A DNA stretch of 47,349 nucleotides from Gnetum montanum (lineage: Eukaryota; Streptophyta; Gnetopsida; Gnetales; Gnetaceae). Numbering within the stretch: position 1 is the stretch's first letter; the number at the start of each line of letters is the position of its first letter. The notes under the pieces were generated by a model. That model searched no databases, had not been told where the DNA came from, and saw only the letters and a list, made by a program, of their open reading frames with translations. This document shows, piece by piece, positions 45,004-47,349 of this stretch. Both the position numbers and the translations under genes were made by a program. Location of the stretch: the NCBI GenBank assembly GCA_015680685.1, contig MNCI01011963.1, positions 164,125-211,473 of the forward strand. The letters run 5' to 3'.

Positions 45004-45732
45004 CTATTCACATACCAATCTCAAGTCTCCTTTTATGGTGATTACCTTGATTCCTTTTTCCAATGCTATTTTAATTCCAATACTTAGAGCTTCATATTCA
45101 ACCTTGTTTTTTGTATAAGGGAAAGATAGATGAATTGCCTTGAATATTTTTGGGAAATCATCATTTACTAAAACTATCCTAGCTCCTACACCTTTGGAGT
45201 TATAAAAACCATCAAAGTATAGTTTCCATTTTCTCTCATTTTGATATTCCTCTTTTTTAAAGTTATCAACTTCTTGAAGTGTGCAAATTATGTTTTCAGA
45301 AGCTCTTATTTTAATAGTCTTGTTCTTTCCATTTGAAGTAATATTTTCAATTATCAATGGTTCATTATATATGTAAATTTGATTTAGCTCTCCTTTCCTA
45401 GGTAGCCACATATGTGAATAATCTATTGATATATAGCCTGAGAAATTCTTACTCCAATTTATACTCAATAAAAGACTATGTGAATCTGGTATATCTGCCA
45501 CTTGAATAGTTATTCTACTCTTTATACAAGGTTCAGAAGTGATTTCCAATAAAACATTAGGTAGTTGACCCATAATCTTCACTCTACTTTTATCCACTTG
45601 AACAATCTTTTTATTTGATTTTTCTGCAATCATACCAAGGTTTTTGCATATAGATAATGGCATAATAGTAGATGTAGCTCTAGAATCAATTAAACAATTG
45701 TGAAGATACTTGTCTTTTAACTTCATTATCAA
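45004..45732 (-). pseudogene. Ty3/gypsy protease fused to an RNase H domain
   Basis: One open frame of 242 residues. Residues 1-110 are a retropepsin: CLIDSRATSTIMPLSICKN holds the active site as D-S-R-A (Gly of DSGA changed to Arg), then VADIPDSHSLLLSINWSKN and ISIDYSHMWLP, characteristic of plant Ty3 proteases. From about residue 168, KWKLYFDGFYNSKGVGARIV, KNKVEYEALSIGIKIALEKG and IKGDLRLV form an RNase H with the D, E, D residues in place. So an RNase H follows protease and precedes RT. The frame is not open beyond it on either side. Confidence 0.88.
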
Positions 45733-46499
45733 AAGAAAAGGAGGAGCTTCCTTGTGAGGAGTACAATCATAGCTAGCTTTTGTTTTCTCATCATTGTTGG
45801 ATACATAGCTTAATTCTAATTCTCCAACTCTCCTTTTATCTTTAATAAACTATAAAGCCTTTCTTTGTTGATCTCCAATCTATAACAATTGATATATACT
45901 AATATTTGCTTTGACGTATTTAATATCTTCAATCAAATCATATTCTCCGTCTCCATAAAAGCTTGGTTTCTTCATCCATTCATTGAAAGACTAATTTTAA
46001 GTACTTTTCTCTCCTTGATCTTCTTTATTTTTATTTTTTCCTCTTCCACTTGGCTCAAAAACCTTCCTCTTAGTAGATGGATCAAAAATAATGTTTGGAG
46101 GCCTAGAAGTAGTTAATCTTTCTTTCAATCATAGATTATATCCATTTTCCTCATTACTATTTCATTCTTCATCTAATCATAGATCCTCTTCAAAACTTAA
46201 CATAGTAGAGGTATCACTATATCCATTGTTAGAAGCTTTACTTCATAATGAACACTAGATAGCTCATTATTTGATTCAATATCAAGAAAGTTAGACATAA
46301 CAAGATCATTTTTGTCCTCATCTTCTACTAACTTAGTTTCATAATGTTTATGTTTTCTATTTTTTTTTTCTTGATTTTAACTTTTGCCAAAGCTTTCTCT
46401 AGTTTCACTACTTTGTTGGACAAGTCTCTCATTAACCATCCTTTTTCAGATTCTTTGCTTTCTAATTGGTGCTATGTCTTAATATGAGATGGTCACAGT

Positions 46500-47005
46500 A
46501 ATGCTTTAAGTTGAGCAAAATCTTACATGAATCATCATCTTCTCTTCTCTTTTTTGAGTTTTGATAATTTCTTCATGGTTCAAGTTCAATTGTTTTTCTA
46601 GTTGTATAGCTTCACTATAGTCATTTAGTGTTATCAAGTTTGGAGTTCTTCTTAACCAAATTGAAATATTAGGATTCACAGCTTTAAGATAAGTATCTCT
46701 AAGCATTTCATCTGATGGTCTATATTGTATTTGAAAGAGACCACAAATTCTTTGAAATTTAATGTTCAAATCTCTAATTAACTCTTTAACTCCTTGCTTA
46801 GCTTGTACTAGCCCACAATACAATTGTTGTTGATCTAATTGATTGCCAAATTGGACCATGAAAAAGACTTTTCATATCATCCCAACTTGTGATAATGTTG
46901 CTTGGCAAGTTTGAATACCAAATTTAAGCCATATCCTTTAAATTTGCTACAAACCACCTACAAACTTGATCTTGATGCTCAACATTTGGATGAGCTAAAG
47001 CTAAC
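46500..47005 (-). pseudogene. Ty3/gypsy gag, 5' end cut by an LTR insertion
   Basis: HPNVEHQDQVCRWFVANLKD, then ITSWDDMKSLFMVQFGNQLD, QQQLYCGLVQAKQGVKELIR and DLNIKFQRICGLFQIQYRPSD are retrotransposon gag. It is open for 117 residues from 46859, with one stop near 46924 in the longer reading. At 47005 the frame runs into the LTR of another element in the opposite orientation, so the N-terminal part lies outside the window. Confidence 0.85.
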
Positions 47006-47349
47006 TGATGAGACGTGACTTGCACTGGGCCGCGATATCGCGGCCGTTGCGATGTCGCATCCCATGCGATATCGCGTACACGATATTGTGTCTTCTCCTG
47101 CGATATCGCGTACGCGATATCGCGTCCCGCCGCCATATCTATAAATAAGAGGCGGCACTCCCTTCATTTTCCCAATCCTGGCTAGTGTAGCGAAGCTCTG
47201 GTAGATTGATCACTCCAGAGTTAGAATTTTTCCCCATGTGCCCGCAGTAGGAGTCCTAGAGTGAACGGCTCTTTATTCGAGCAACTTGTAAACCTGAACC
47301 CAAGTTGTGTACGGCAATAAAGACGAACTTGATTGGATAAACCTTGCAG
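47006..47349 (+). mobile_element. 5' part of a well-preserved family LTR
   Basis: Starts TGATGAGACGTG like the LTR at 21000. Contains repeated CGATATCG-type palindromes (47030-47125), a TATA box TATAAATA at 47140-47147 and poly(A) signal AATAAA at 47316-47321 in GGCAATAAAGACGAAC, matching 15428. The window ends inside U5. The CpGs in the U3 palindromes are intact here, unlike in the other copies, so this insertion is probably the youngest in the window. Bases 47001-47005 (CTAAC) would be the target duplication. Confidence 0.8.
47030..47125 (+). promoter_or_regulatory. U3 array of GCGATATCGC palindromes
   Basis: CCGCGATATCGCGG (47030-47043) is a perfect 14-bp palindrome. It is followed by TGCGATGTCGC, an ATCCCAT centre, GCGATATCGCG, CACGATATTGTG, and two more GCGATATCGCG copies, all within about 100 bp upstream of the TATA box at 47140. 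Confidence 0.75.

Larger units (their letters stand above)
42020..47005 (-). mobile_element. Dead Ty3/gypsy retrotransposon interior
   Basis: Minus-strand order gag, protease, RNase H, linker, RT, RNase H, integrase. No LTR was recognised for it: the 3' LTR should lie below 42000, where the A/T-rich sequence shows no second copy within the window, and the 5' LTR lies beyond the inserted LTR at 47006. Confidence 0.85.

Noticed and set aside
1-47349. tRNA, rRNA or small nuclear RNA genes
   Set aside because: No tRNA-like cloverleaf, box motifs or rRNA text noticed on either strand. Not a computed search.

Overview
This window is plant nuclear DNA dominated by old, nested transposable elements. 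It holds one convincing intact host gene, a three-exon salicylate-binding-protein-2-type methylesterase (MES family, alpha/beta hydrolase) at 19074-20358 on the + strand. The density of decayed LTR retrotransposons, the LINE remnants, the strong CpG loss in the repeats and the long gene-poor stretches suggest a large-genome seed plant, quite possibly a conifer or other gymnosperm. That last step is inference; nothing in the sequence fixes the species.

Layout, left to right. 1-3060: a diverged tandem satellite of about 181 bp per unit, with a short gap and a poly-C run. 3270-9800: repeats plus an unrecognised, broken, apparently intron-containing coding remnant (5170-7370) and a minus-strand promoter/poly(A)-like segment (9120-9660). 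9830-10180: more satellite-like units, then a 48-base gap. 11560-15999: the 3' half of an LTR element on the + strand, consisting of an internal TATA promoter, an intron-containing leader, a long decayed ORF, a polypurine tract and an 859-bp LTR. 17000-20950: a low-copy, CpG-retaining island containing the methylesterase gene. 21000-21845: a solo LTR of the same family. 22250-22870: a LINE 3' fragment (minus). 23981-35358: a solo LTR of the family split by a full-length minus-strand family member (24613-35141). 36170-36460: a cluster of a short near-palindrome. 36470-37330: a LINE reverse transcriptase remnant (minus). 37400-42000: mostly unrecognised. 42020-47005: the interior of a dead Ty3/gypsy element (minus) with gag, protease, RNase H, RT, a second RNase H and integrase. 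47006-47349: the beginning of another + strand LTR of the recurrent family, inserted into that gag.

The most interesting thing here is the recurrent family. Its complete copy (24613-35141) has LTRs, a primer binding site, gag and a protease, but I found no reverse transcriptase or integrase. Instead it carries, downstream of protease, a gene-like unit: its own palindromic TATA box (CCTATATATAGG), a 5' leader, an intron ending right at the ATG, and a long ORF with a 'putative plant transposon protein'-like region followed by a coiled-coil-like segment and a conserved C-terminal motif. The partial + strand copy at 11560-15999 has the same unit in the same order, so it belongs to the family rather than being a one-off capture. 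A dyad centred on (G)ATCCC lies upstream of the TATA box in several LTRs and in front of the internal promoter. In the best-preserved LTR (47006 onward) its arms are perfect or near-perfect CGATATCG palindromes.

All coding parts except the methylesterase carry stops or frameshifts and are annotated as pseudogenes.
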